From Candidatus Eisenbergiella merdipullorum (GTDB taxonomy: Bacteria; Bacillota; Clostridia; Lachnospirales; Lachnospiraceae), in the NCBI GenBank assembly GCA_019118445.1, contig DWYY01000112.1, positions 1 to 35,850 on the forward strand: DNA of 35,850 nucleotides. The letters run 5' to 3'. The position numbers and the translations under genes are program-made. The notes under the pieces were generated by a model. That model saw nothing but the letters and a program-made list of their open reading frames with translations. It was not told where the DNA came from and made no database searches. Numbering within the stretch: the stretch's first letter is position 1; the number at the start of each line of letters is the position of its first letter. Positions 16,242 to 22,977 of the stretch are shown piece by piece.

Positions 16242-16270
16242 TTGTTTTTGCAAAACGATGTGATTATGAT
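16242..16270 (+). promoter_or_regulatory. Possible promoter of metallophosphoesterase gene
   Basis: TATGAT at 16265-16270 with TTGTTT 17 nt upstream (16242-16247). The -10 is good, the -35 weak; it lies 44 nt before the ATG. Confidence 0.35.
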
Positions 16271-16313
16271 AAGGTAGTAGCTTCAAAGGGCAGACGGAAA
16301 GGAAGGATGCAGC

Positions 16314-17453
16314 ATGAAGTTCAGAGAAGACGGAACCTTTCATATATTACAGTTTGCAGATATACAGGAAATCCCAGATGTATCGGAAGATACGCTGCTT
16401 CTGATGAATGCGGCGCTGGATAAGGCAAAGCCGGATCTGGTGGTTCTCACCGGGGACCAGCTCAAGGGCGCAAGCCATCGGTTTTCCGGGAACGGAGAAC
16501 GGGTGGAGGAAACCATCCGCAGGATCTTAAAGCCGGTTACGGACCGGAAGCTCCCCTTCGCGGTGACCTTCGGGAACCACGACCCAGAATGCGGCCTCCA
16601 GAACGATGAGCAGATGGAGATTTACCGCAGCCTTCCCGGCTGCGTGGACTGGCTGAACAGCAGAGGACAGGAAATCCACCACGGCCCGAGAGAAGGGACT
16701 TTTGCCATCGGCGTGAAAAACAGCGATGAAACCAGGACGGTGATGGCCGTTTATCTGTTCGATGCGGGAGGAAAACTTCCCCAGGGAGGATATCAGCCAC
16801 TGCCGCCCGGAGATATTTTCTGGTATAAGGGCGTGAGGGATGTTTTCTCTGAGAAAAACGGCGGTCCGGTCCCGGGCATCGTATTCCAGCATATCCCTCT
16901 GCCGGAATATTACCGGCTCCTGAAGAAAGTGGACCGGAAGACACCGGGCGCGGTACGTGCCTACCGCACGCATGCAGGGGAGTATTATGTGCTGGATGCG
17001 GGGAAATGCCGGGAAGGAAGGTTCCGGGAAGCGGTCAGCGTGCCGGATTCCAATAACAGAGAGTTCGAAAGCTTTCAGGAAAAGGGCGATATTTTTGCCG
17101 TTTACTGCGGCCACGACCATAAAAACAGCTTTGTGGGAACCTGGCAGGGGATCGATCTGGGCTATACTCCGTGCTGCGGCTTCAATGAATATGGGGACGG
17201 CGTGGAAAGGGCTGCGCGGGAGTTTGTATTTCATGAAAAGGATCCTGCGGCGTATGAGACCAGGCTGCTCACCTACAAGGAGCTTGTAGGAACCCGGGCC
17301 ACGAAGCCGCTGAAGGATTTTTTCTATAGAATCTGCCCTGCGACAAAAGAAGAGGCGGCTGAAAAGGCGAGGAGGATCCTCCTGTTCACCGGCCTGGCCT
17401 GCGTCGCAGGGAGGGCAGCGTTTGGCGTGTATCGGAGGAGAAGGAAAAACTGA
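16314..17453 (+). CDS. Calcineurin-like metallophosphoesterase
   Basis: 379 residues. The dinuclear metal site is readable: D16 in F-A-D-I-Q (Q18 replaces the usual His of D-x-H), G-D-Q with D48, G-N-H-D with N88-H89, F-Q-H-I-P-L near 195, and C-G-H-D-H near 267. This order matches PhoD/Dcr2-like phosphoesterases that act on phosphomonoesters or diesters; substrate unknown. The C-terminus has a moderately hydrophobic stretch L-L-F-T-G-L-A-C-V-A-G followed by R-R-R-R-K, which might be a short membrane tail, although no N-terminal signal exists. SD GAAAGGAAGG before ATG. It follows the sugar locus but has its own promoter region and a strong terminator. Confidence 0.88.
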   Translation: MKFREDGTFHILQFADIQEIPDVSEDTLLLMNAALDKAKPDLVVLTGDQLKGASHRFSGNGERVEETIRRILKPVTDRKLPFAVTFGNHDPECGLQNDEQMEIYRSLPGCVDWLNSRGQEIHHGPREGTFAIGVKNSDETRTVMAVYLFDAGGKLPQGGYQPLPPGDIFWYKGVRDVFSEKNGGPVPGIVFQHIPLPEYYRLLKKVDRKTPGAVRAYRTHAGEYYVLDAGKCREGRFREAVSVPDSNNREFESFQEKGDIFAVYCGHDHKNSFVGTWQGIDLGYTPCCGFNEYGDGVERAAREFVFHEKDPAAYETRLLTYKELVGTRATKPLKDFFYRICPATKEEAAEKARRILLFTGLACVAGRAAFGVYRRRRKN

Positions 17454-17462
17454 GAAAAGATT

Positions 17463-17512
17463 AAAAAAAGGCTTCCGGCAGGATATAAATTTTTGCCGGA
17501 AAGCCTTTTTTT
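17463..17512. terminator. Strong bidirectional terminator
   Basis: Stem GGCTTCCGGCA / TGCCGGAAAGCC (one bulged base), flanked by A7 on the left and T7 on the right, so it works on both strands. It separates the phosphoesterase from the convergent thiolase gene. Confidence 0.9.
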
Positions 17513-17565
17513 CATACGCCGGAAGGCGCAGGATGACAGGATACATCTATAGGATGTTCCGCCCG

Positions 17566-18750
17566 TCAGTCTCTTTTTACTACCGCCGCGCATCCCATTC
17601 CGCCGCCCACGCAGAGAGTGGCAAGTCCGGTCTTGGCGTCCCTGCGCTGCATTTCATAAAGCAGGGTTACCAGGATACGGCAGCCGGAGCAGCCTACCGG
17701 ATGGCCGAGGGCGATGGCGCCGCCGTTCACATTGAGTTTGCTCAGATCGAAGCCAAGGTCATGGCCTACGGCTACAGACTGAGCGGCAAATGCCTCATTT
17801 GCTTCGATCAGGTCAAAATCTCCGATTTCCATGCCGGTCTTTTTCAGGACCTTTCTCGTGGCGGCCACAGGGCCTATTCCCATGATGGAGGGCTCCACGC
17901 CCGCCAGCTCTCCGGCAACCCAGGTAGCCATGGGGGTAACGCCCAGTTCTTTTGCCTTTTCTTCGCTCATGACGATGATGGCGGCGGCTCCGTCATTGAT
18001 CCCGGAAGAATTTCCTGCCGTCACCAGGCCGCCGTCTTTCTTGAAAGCGGGTCTCAGTTTGGAAAGGCTTTCCACGGTAACGCCCTTCCGCGGGCCTTCA
18101 TCCGTATCCACGATGACGGTCGCTTTTTTGGTCTTTACCTCAACTGGAACGATTTCTTCTTTAAAACGGCCCGCCTTCATGGCGGCTTCGCATTTCTGCT
18201 GGCTGTTTGCGGCAAACTCATCCAGCTGCTCCCGGGTCAGCCCCCACTGTTCGCAGATGTTTTCTGCAGTCATGCCCATGTGATAGCCATAGAAGGCGTC
18301 GGTGAGCGCATCCTTTATCATTGCGTCCTCCAGGACCGCGTTGCCCATGCGGTAACCGTAACGGCCCTGCTGTACCAGATAGGGCGCGCGGGACATGCTT
18401 TCCGTGCCGCCGGCAACGATGATGTCCGCGTCTCCGCTGGCGATCAGCTTGGCGGCCAGGTTTACGCAGTGCAGGCCGGAGCCGCACAGAACGTTGATGG
18501 TGGTTGCGGGAACTTCGACCGGAATCCCTGCATGGACAGCGGCCTGTCTGGCCACATTCTGGCCCTGGCCGGCCTGAAGCACGCAGCCCATATAGACTTC
18601 GTCTACCTGTTCAGGTTTTACGCCGGCACGCTTCAGCGCCTCTTTGATCACTATAGTTCCCAGATCCGCCGCAGGCACGGTGGAAAGCTCGCCGCCCATC
18701 ACGCCGATGGCGGTTCTGCATGCGCCTGCCAAAACTACTTTTCTGCTCAT
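17566..18750 (-). CDS. thlA: Acetyl-CoA C-acetyltransferase (thiolase)
   Basis: 394 residues from the ATG at 18750, selected by GGAGGATATC upstream and the family start [16 protein letters not shown]. It condenses two acetyl-CoA into acetoacetyl-CoA, the entry step of clostridial butyrate synthesis, or runs in reverse. The catalytic set is complete: C89 in N-V-L-C-G-S-G, H in [10 protein letters not shown] near 350 and C in C-V-G-G-G-M-G near 380, plus N-E-A-F-A near 320. Length is normal. It appears monocistronic, with its own promoter and terminator; no hbd, crt or bcd neighbours are seen here. Symbol by function; the exact paralogue is uncertain. Confidence 0.94.
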   Translation of the reverse strand: MSRKVVLAGACRTAIGVMGGELSTVPAADLGTIVIKEALKRAGVKPEQVDEVYMGCVLQAGQGQNVARQAAVHAGIPVEVPATTINVLCGSGLHCVNLAAKLIASGDADIIVAGGTESMSRAPYLVQQGRYGYRMGNAVLEDAMIKDALTDAFYGYHMGMTAENICEQWGLTREQLDEFAANSQQKCEAAMKAGRFKEEIVPVEVKTKKATVIVDTDEGPRKGVTVESLSKLRPAFKKDGGLVTAGNSSGINDGAAAIIVMSEEKAKELGVTPMATWVAGELAGVEPSIMGIGPVAATRKVLKKTGMEIGDFDLIEANEAFAAQSVAVGHDLGFDLSKLNVNGGAIALGHPVGCSGCRILVTLLYEMQRRDAKTGLATLCVGGGMGCAAVVKRD

Positions 18751-18807
18751 GATATCCTCCAATCTGAAATGTTTACTGAAAAGGGCCGCAGGACGGCCTG
18801 TGGTTTT

Positions 18808-18836
18808 ATTGTAGCACTGTATGGGAGAGGGCGCAA
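18808..18836 (-). promoter_or_regulatory. Thiolase promoter
   Basis: Minus strand TTGCGC (complement of 18831-18836), 17 nt spacer, TACAAT (complement of 18808-18813). The leader then contains a GC-rich hairpin (AGGCCGTCC / GGGCCGC region, 18783-18799) before the SD. Confidence 0.6.
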
Positions 18837-18890
18837 CGCGTTTCATGGCAGATTTTCGCCCGCCTTACATGGGGACAAGCGGAAAAACTG

Positions 18891-19148
18891 TCAGGAAAAG
18901 GAATCCTGCCTTCCGGCGAGATAGTCAATGCTACAGTTAAAGGCCTCTGCAATTTTGAAAATGTTTTTCAACGACGGATTCCGTATTTTCCCATTAGCCA
19001 CCTTTTTGATGGTTTCGTAGGGAACGGACGATCTGTCGGAGAGCGTCTTGAGCGTCCAGTTGTGCCTGGAAAGCTGCGTGGAAATACGTCCCGCAATGAG
19101 TCTGGAAAAATCATTCTGCTCATCAAAAATTTTTTCCTGTTGATCCAT
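18891..19148 (-). CDS. Small XRE/Cro-type helix-turn-helix regulator
   Basis: 85 residues from the ATG at 19148, preceded by AAAGGAGGAACC. The HTH covers residues about 20-80: I-S-T-Q-L-S-R-H-N-W-T-L-K-T-L-S-D-R-S-S-V-P-Y-E-T-I-K-K-V, then N-P-S-L-K-N-I-F-K-I-A-E-A-F-N-C-S-I-D-Y-L. It is a single DNA-binding domain with no sensor. It is divergent from the gene at 19318, and a palindrome (19205-19222) lies between them, so it may control itself and that neighbour. Codons upstream of 19148 in frame look like non-coding leader. Confidence 0.85.
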   Translation of the reverse strand: MDQQEKIFDEQNDFSRLIAGRISTQLSRHNWTLKTLSDRSSVPYETIKKVANGKIRNPSLKNIFKIAEAFNCSIDYLAGRQDSFS

Positions 19149-19204
19149 AACCGGTTCCTCCTTTGAACTATGACAATTTACTGTTTCATAGGTATATCCC
19201 GCTA

Positions 19205-19222
19205 TGTGCCATAAAAGGCACA
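19205..19222. promoter_or_regulatory. Candidate operator between divergent genes
   Basis: Perfect inverted repeat TGTGCC-ATAAAA-GGCACA in the 169 bp between the XRE gene and the gene at 19318. Half-site length and spacing suit a Cro-like dimer. The rest of the intergenic region is A/T-rich (A and T runs at 19223-19240). Confidence 0.45.
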
Positions 19223-19317
19223 TAAAAAATAAAAAAATTTTCATATCGTGAAGATTTTGCGAATAGAATGGAGACAGAAACGGGACGGAATAAAACGCTT
19301 CAGAATGGAGGACAAGG

Positions 19318-20421
19318 GTGTTCTATTATAACAGGCAGATCGTATATATGGATTTGTGGAGGTCCGGCGAACGTGTAAGAAATGCCGGATTTCTGAAGCT
19401 GGAGGAGACGGACCGGAAGCTTAGGTGGCAGATGCGCATTCAGGGTCTGGCGGAATCGGACACCGGTTTTTTTGACCTCCGGGATGAGACAGGGGCGCTG
19501 GTGGATAAGCTTCTGCTGCAGAAGGGTTCCGGCAGCTATGAGCGTACATTTGAACCGGGTGCCGTGACCCGGGGAGGAAGGCTCTTTGGGGAAATCTGCG
19601 GCCTGAAGGTGGAGCTGGCCGGCGGACGGTATCTGAAGGGGACCTGGAAGCTGTCCGGACAGGCGGCGGCTGGGGCGGCAGCGCATATGGCTGTGCAGAA
19701 AAATGCGGCGGCAGAGAAGATGTCTGCGCATGGAAGCGTGGTAGCAGAGAAGACGGCTGCATATGGAAGCGCAGCGGCAGAGACAGGAGCCGGAAAAGTG
19801 CCGGAACAGGAAACGGAGCGGACGCCGGAAACAGAAAAAAACGAACGGACATCTGGTCCTGAGGAAACGCCGGCAAAACCTCTCCCCAAAGCTCCGGTCC
19901 CAAAAGATCCGGAGCAAGAGGCCCGGGAACATAACGAAAAGAGGGAGAAGCCTTGCGGCCGGAAGGACCGCTGCCTGCAGGCGGCGGATACGCAGACCCC
20001 TCCGCTGGATCGGACGATGCGGGGGACTGTTCCGGATGGGAAAGAAAATCATATGATCCGCGAGACTCTGTATGAGGATAAATGGGAACAGCTTCAGCAT
20101 ATGTATCCCTGTGTGCATCCGTTTGGAGATCAGAGGATGTTCCTTTCCATTACTCCCGGAGATTTTGTGATCTTAGGCAGGGAGTATCAGAAGCTGGTAC
20201 ATAACAGCTTTCTGCTCCACGGCTATTATAATTACCGCCACGTGATCCTTGGCAGATATCCGGACGGAGAAGAAGAATGCTATTATCTTGGCGTGCCTGG
20301 GGTTTATTATGAACGAGAAAAAATGGCGGCAGAAATGTTTGGCTTTGAAGCCTTTGAGGGGAAAAAAGAACCGGCGGAACAGGGAGACTTCGGCTATTAT
20401 ATGAAACGGGTGCGGATATAA
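19318..20421 (+). CDS. Unknown Lachnospiraceae-type protein (DUF6128-like C-terminus)
   Basis: 367 residues with a GTG start, fixed by GGAGG 6 nt upstream. N-terminal domain, residues 1-105: Y-Y-N-R-Q-I-V-Y-M-D-L-W-R-S-G-E-R-V, then beta-rich sequence with G-F-F-D-L-R-D. The middle, 110-240, is low-complexity Ala/Glu/Pro/Lys with a 33-nt tandem repeat. C-terminal domain, 245-367: W-E-Q-L, Y-P-C-V-H-P-F, L-S-I-T-P-G-D-F-V-I-L, N-S-F-L-L-H-G-Y-Y-N-Y-R-H, Y-Y-L-G-V-P-G-V-Y-Y, F-G-F-E-A-F. I believe this end matches DUF6128, seen in Lachnospiraceae, but could not check. No membrane segment or catalytic motif. The two ends may interact with a flexible linker between. Function unknown. Confidence 0.85.
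   Translation: MFYYNRQIVYMDLWRSGERVRNAGFLKLEETDRKLRWQMRIQGLAESDTGFFDLRDETGALVDKLLLQKGSGSYERTFEPGAVTRGGRLFGEICGLKVELAGGRYLKGTWKLSGQAAAGAAAHMAVQKNAAAEKMSAHGSVVAEKTAAYGSAAAETGAGKVPEQETERTPETEKNERTSGPEETPAKPLPKAPVPKDPEQEAREHNEKREKPCGRKDRCLQAADTQTPPLDRTMRGTVPDGKENHMIRETLYEDKWEQLQHMYPCVHPFGDQRMFLSITPGDFVILGREYQKLVHNSFLLHGYYNYRHVILGRYPDGEEECYYLGVPGVYYEREKMAAEMFGFEAFEGKKEPAEQGDFGYYMKRVRI
19708..19787 (+). repeat. 33-nt tandem repeat in linker of unknown protein
   Basis: Two full units, 19708-19740 and 19741-19773, plus a partial third starting GCGGCAGAGA at 19774. They encode the 11-residue repeats A-A-E-K-M-S-A-H-G-S-V and V-A-E-K-T-A-A-Y-G-S-A. Confidence 0.75.
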
Positions 20422-20430
20422 CGGGGGAAT

Positions 20431-20459
20431 ACGCCGCATATATTCTTATCCTGCGGCGT
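20431..20459. terminator. Hairpin between convergent genes, possible terminator
   Basis: Perfect stem ACGCCGCA / TGCGGCGT with a 13 nt loop, between the stops at 20421 and 20480. No clear T run, so termination is uncertain. The right arm can also pair with CCACGCCGC at 20483-20491. Confidence 0.4.
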
Positions 20460-20479
20460 GGTTCAGCCCGTGCTGCGGT

Positions 20480-21175
20480 TCAGTCCACGCCGCGGAGACA
20501 GGTATTGGGGATAAAAGGGAGCAGGAGGTTTTGGAAGCCTTCCAGTTCCTCTTTTGTATAAGCGCTGAATATGGGAGAGATCACGCCGTCGCTTTCCTGA
20601 TAGGACTGCAGGAAATAGGACTGCGCGCCCTGAAGCCAGCGGCCGATGGAACGAAAATCTTCCGCATGGTGCAGTTCCCTTACCACAGTGGTGCGGAATT
20701 CATAAGGAAGGCCGCAGCTTAGGATGAAAGATACACTCTGAAAGATCCGGTTTATCTGAAGGCCGGGAAAGCCGGCAGCAGCGGCATAGTGTTCCGGAGA
20801 GGATTTAATGTCCATGGCGATATAGTCAAGAAGTCCCTCAGAAAAAAGGCTTTCAATGACTTTTGGCAGATAACCATTGGTGTCCAGCTTGACCAGGAGA
20901 CCGAGGTCCTTTACTTTTTTCAGAAAAGCGGGCAGATCCGGCTGGAGCGTCGGCTCTCCGCCAGTGATGCATACGCCGGTGAGGATTCCCTTTCTTTTTT
21001 CCAGCACCCGCAGAACCTCATCTTCCGTGATCTGAGAGAGCCGCCCGGGATGGAGGACGAGGTCCCCGTTCTGACAGAAGGGGCAGCGGAAATTGCAGCA
21101 GCCTGTAAAAACAGTGGCCGCAACATGGCCGGGATAGTCCAAAAGAGTTGTCTTGTTAAAACCGCAGATTTGCAT
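20480..21175 (-). CDS. nrdG: NrdG2-type radical SAM activating protein
   Basis: 231 residues. The radical SAM cluster motif is C27-N-F-R-C31-P-F-C34 (C-x3-C-x2-C), followed by the G-G-E-P SAM motif in C-I-T-G-G-E-P-T-L-Q near 72. The start M-Q-I-C-G-F-N-K-T-T-L-L-D-Y-P-G is characteristic of the NrdG2 branch of anaerobic ribonucleotide reductase activases. Such enzymes use SAM to install a glycyl radical on their partner, which allows dNTP synthesis without oxygen. The partner nrdD is not in the window. Promoter at 21281-21309. The assignment to NrdG2 rather than another glycyl-radical activase rests on the N-terminal signature. Confidence 0.85.
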   Translation of the reverse strand: MQICGFNKTTLLDYPGHVAATVFTGCCNFRCPFCQNGDLVLHPGRLSQITEDEVLRVLEKRKGILTGVCITGGEPTLQPDLPAFLKKVKDLGLLVKLDTNGYLPKVIESLFSEGLLDYIAMDIKSSPEHYAAAAGFPGLQINRIFQSVSFILSCGLPYEFRTTVVRELHHAEDFRSIGRWLQGAQSYFLQSYQESDGVISPIFSAYTKEELEGFQNLLLPFIPNTCLRGVD

Positions 21176-21280
21176 TTGTCACCTTTTCCTGTTATGATGG
21201 TCTGGGCCGGAGCCCGCGAAGCGGATGCTTTCCGTTGCATGAGGATGCCCTGCGCGGCGGCAGGTATCCGTCATTTTTCA

Positions 21281-21309
21281 ATTATATCGGTTTTGGGGCA
21301 GAGATACAA
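21281..21309 (-). promoter_or_regulatory. Promoter of nrdG2-like gene
   Basis: Minus strand TTGTAT (complement of 21304-21309), 17 nt spacer, perfect TATAAT (complement of 21281-21286). The -10 lies about 105 nt before the ATG. Confidence 0.6.
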
Positions 21310-21355
21310 GAGACCTACGGATATCAGTATCGGTGAAAACAGAACGGGAAAAGCT

Positions 21356-21925
21356 ATGGAAGAGATGCAGGAAAAGAAAGCCGCGCCCTGGCATGCAGGG
21401 ATGACGGAAGAAGAGGCGAAGCGTCATATCAGATATATGAAGGAAGCCATGAAGCAGGCAAAAAAGGCGTATGCGCTGGGGGAGGTCCCTATCGGCTGTG
21501 TGATCGTGCATGACGGCCGTATCATAGGCCGTGGGTACAACCGGCGCAATACGGACAAAAATACGTTGTCCCACGCGGAGATCACCGCCATCAACAGAGC
21601 CAGCAAAAAGCTCGGCGACTGGAGGCTGGAGGACTGTGTGCTTTATGTGACGCTTGAGCCCTGCCAGATGTGTTCCGGCGCGATCGTACAGGCCAGGATC
21701 CCGGAAGCGGTGATCGGCTGTATGAATCCCAAGGCCGGCTGCGCGGGTTCTCTGCTCAATATCCTGGAGGATCCCAGGTTCAACCATCAGGTGAGGGTCA
21801 TACGCGGCGTCATGGAGCAGGAATGCAGTGATATGCTGAAGCAGTTTTTTAAAGAGCTGCGGGTACGGGTGAGGGCGGAGCGGAAGGAAAGAAAAGAAGC
21901 GTTGGAATCTCCGTCCGGGGATTGA
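21356..21925 (+). CDS. tadA: tRNA-specific adenosine deaminase
   Basis: 189 residues from the ATG at 21356; the SD is weak (GGGAAAAG). An in-frame ATG at 21401 would start M-T-E-E-E-A but lacks any SD, and longer upstream extension would run antisense to nrdG2. It converts A34 to inosine in tRNA-Arg(ACG). Zinc-dependent deaminase motifs are present: H73-A-E75 in S-H-A-E-I with the catalytic Glu, and P-C103-Q-M-C106. The R-N and Y-N-R-R-N substrate region is seen at 61-65. It is slightly long because of N- and C-terminal charged tails (R-A-E-R-K-E-R-K). Followed directly by SRP RNA, the classic Firmicutes order. Confidence 0.94.
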   Translation: MEEMQEKKAAPWHAGMTEEEAKRHIRYMKEAMKQAKKAYALGEVPIGCVIVHDGRIIGRGYNRRNTDKNTLSHAEITAINRASKKLGDWRLEDCVLYVTLEPCQMCSGAIVQARIPEAVIGCMNPKAGCAGSLLNILEDPRFNHQVRVIRGVMEQECSDMLKQFFKELRVRVRAERKERKEALESPSGD

Positions 21926-21951
21926 CAAATCCCCCTGAATAAAGGTATACT
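21922..21951 (+). promoter_or_regulatory. SRP RNA promoter overlapping the tadA stop
   Basis: TTGACA at 21922-21927, 18 nt spacer, TATACT at 21946-21951. The TGA stop codon of tadA (21923-21925) lies inside the -35 box. Predicted transcript start about 7-8 nt downstream, at the 5' end of the SRP RNA. Confidence 0.8.
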
Positions 21952-21958
21952 GTAGAAA

Positions 21959-22220
21959 CCGTGCAGCCGGGGGAGTAGCGGCCCCCTGAACCTGAAATCC
22001 GCTATAGCAGGGGTGATGTCCGGCCGAGGGCCAGCGCCTGTATGGCTGCCCTCTATAAGTGGCGATGAAGTTTGGGTCTTGCGCAACGGATGTCTGTGAA
22101 CCGTGTCAGGTTGGGAACAAAGCAGCACTAAGCAGAATTTTCCGTGTGCCGCGAGGGTGCCTGGCGGAGTTAACTGTAGAGGTAACGCATTCAGGTTAAG
22201 GTTCGAAGCAGGACGCACGG
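21959..22220 (+). ncRNA. ffs: Signal recognition particle RNA, large Bacillus type
   Basis: About 262 nt, with complementary ends CCGTGC at 21959-21964 and GCACGG at 22215-22220 followed by TTTT. An Alu-domain start (GGGGGAGTAGCGGCCCCCTGAACC, in part) and the conserved GTTTGGGTCTTGCGCAACGG block are readable. The S-domain contains GTGAACCGTGTCAGGTT with the GGAA tetraloop and AAGCAGCACTAAG, then GTGCCGCGAGGGTGCCTGG. This is the scaffold of the SRP that binds Ffh and targets membrane proteins to the translocon. In the tetraloop stem the sequence is TTG-GGAA-CAA in place of the more common CC-GGAA-GG. dnaX does not follow, unlike many Firmicutes. Confidence 0.95.
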
Positions 22221-22298
22221 TTTTAAAATGATGTCAGGTATTTCAGATAACAGCAGAAAATGGATCATGCGGGAGGCAGTCAGGGAATGGCTGCTTTT

Positions 22299-22517
22299 TT
22301 ACAGAGGCTGGTCAGAGTCAGAAGGAACATATTCAGCGATATTATCCAGGCTGCAGTTCAAAATCCTGCATAGGTCGTTAAGCGTAGTGGTGTTCACAGG
22401 CTTGTTTTTTCGAAGCTTATCTATTATGGCGCTGGATATATGATGCTTGTGGATCAAAGTGTACGTTGTTTCTTCTGAATTTTGTAAGGTTCTCCAGAAT
22501 GGACGATAGATGATCAC
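22299..22517 (-). CDS. Small Cro/C1-type HTH protein
   Basis: 72 residues with a GTG start at 22517; a GGGGGG run about 6 nt upstream may serve as SD. It matches the compact YozG/HTH_26 group: start M-I-I-Y-R-P-F-W-R-T-L, helix I-S-S-A-I-I-D-K-L-R-K-N-K, and T-L-N-D-L-C-R-I-L-N-C-S-L-D-N-I-A-E-Y-V-P, where the last part is the family's ending. The turn helix is somewhat diverged. Such regulators are common on integrative elements; it lies in an insertion-like gap next to AP2-family debris. AT-rich compared with flanking genes. Target unknown. Confidence 0.75.
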   Translation of the reverse strand: MIIYRPFWRTLQNSEETTYTLIHKHHISSAIIDKLRKNKPVNTTTLNDLCRILNCSLDNIAEYVPSDSDQPL

Positions 22518-22602
22518 AGAATGTCCCCCCTTTTTTTCATATTATTAACACAGTAGGTAGTCTTATACTTGACTATGGTCAGAATAATGACTATGTTGGA
22601 CG

Positions 22603-22920
22603 TTGTATGCAACAGAAAAGCAGGATCATAAAGGATCTGTGATCTGGCACTGCAGATGCGAGTGCGGGAATGAGACGGAGGTTTCCCAGGACGGACTGGC
22701 AGGAGGCAACTGCAAAAGCTGCGGCTGCTGGAAAAAAGAGATACAGAAAAAGAGTTATAGTTCCTTCATCAGGTGGATGGAACCTGCCTGGAATGACTGG
22801 AGAAACGCAAGCACCGCAGGGATAATACCAGCGGGTTCCGGGGCGTTTATCAGATCCGGAAAGGCAGATATCGGGTGACGATCGGCTTTAAAAGACACAT
22901 CCTTTTGTGTATGAAGTCCG
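22603..22920 (+). pseudogene. Broken AP2/zinc-ribbon mobile-element protein
   Basis: Frame 1 reads A-T-E-K-Q-D-H-K-G-S-V-I-W-H-C-R-C-E-C-G-N-E then G-N-C-K-S-C-G-C-W-K-K-E, a four-plus-cysteine ribbon found in AP2-domain proteins of Firmicutes mobile elements. After about 22750 the homology moves to another frame: V-D-G-T-C-L-E, an in-frame TGA, L-E-K-R-K-H-R-R-D-N-T-S-G-F-R-G-V-Y-Q and G-R-Y-R-V-T-I-G-F-K, the AP2 DNA-binding core. Another shift near 22600 splits off a D-Y-V-G-R start. So at least two frameshifts and one stop: a dead gene. The related proteins resemble homing or integrase-associated DNA-binding factors. Confidence 0.8.
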
Positions 22921-22977
22921 AAAGGAAAGGAAAACGGGAAGTTTCGGGTCATCACGGAAAACGGGTATTGACGAAAA

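Noticed and set aside
17422-18924. 500-codon plus-strand frame opposite the thiolase gene
   Set aside because: Mirror frame of thiolase; it crosses a strong terminator and shows no domain.
20789-21355. Upstream in-frame extension of tadA
   Set aside because: It would run antisense through most of the nrdG2-like gene and has no similarity to deaminases.
22228-22443. Plus-strand frame after the SRP RNA
   Set aside because: It is the mirror of the small Cro-like regulator gene on the minus strand, which has real family motifs.
22570-22595. Direct repeat TGACTATG twice at 18 bp spacing near the small regulator
   Set aside because: Too short for an att or operator claim; it also overlaps the degraded start of the AP2 remnant.
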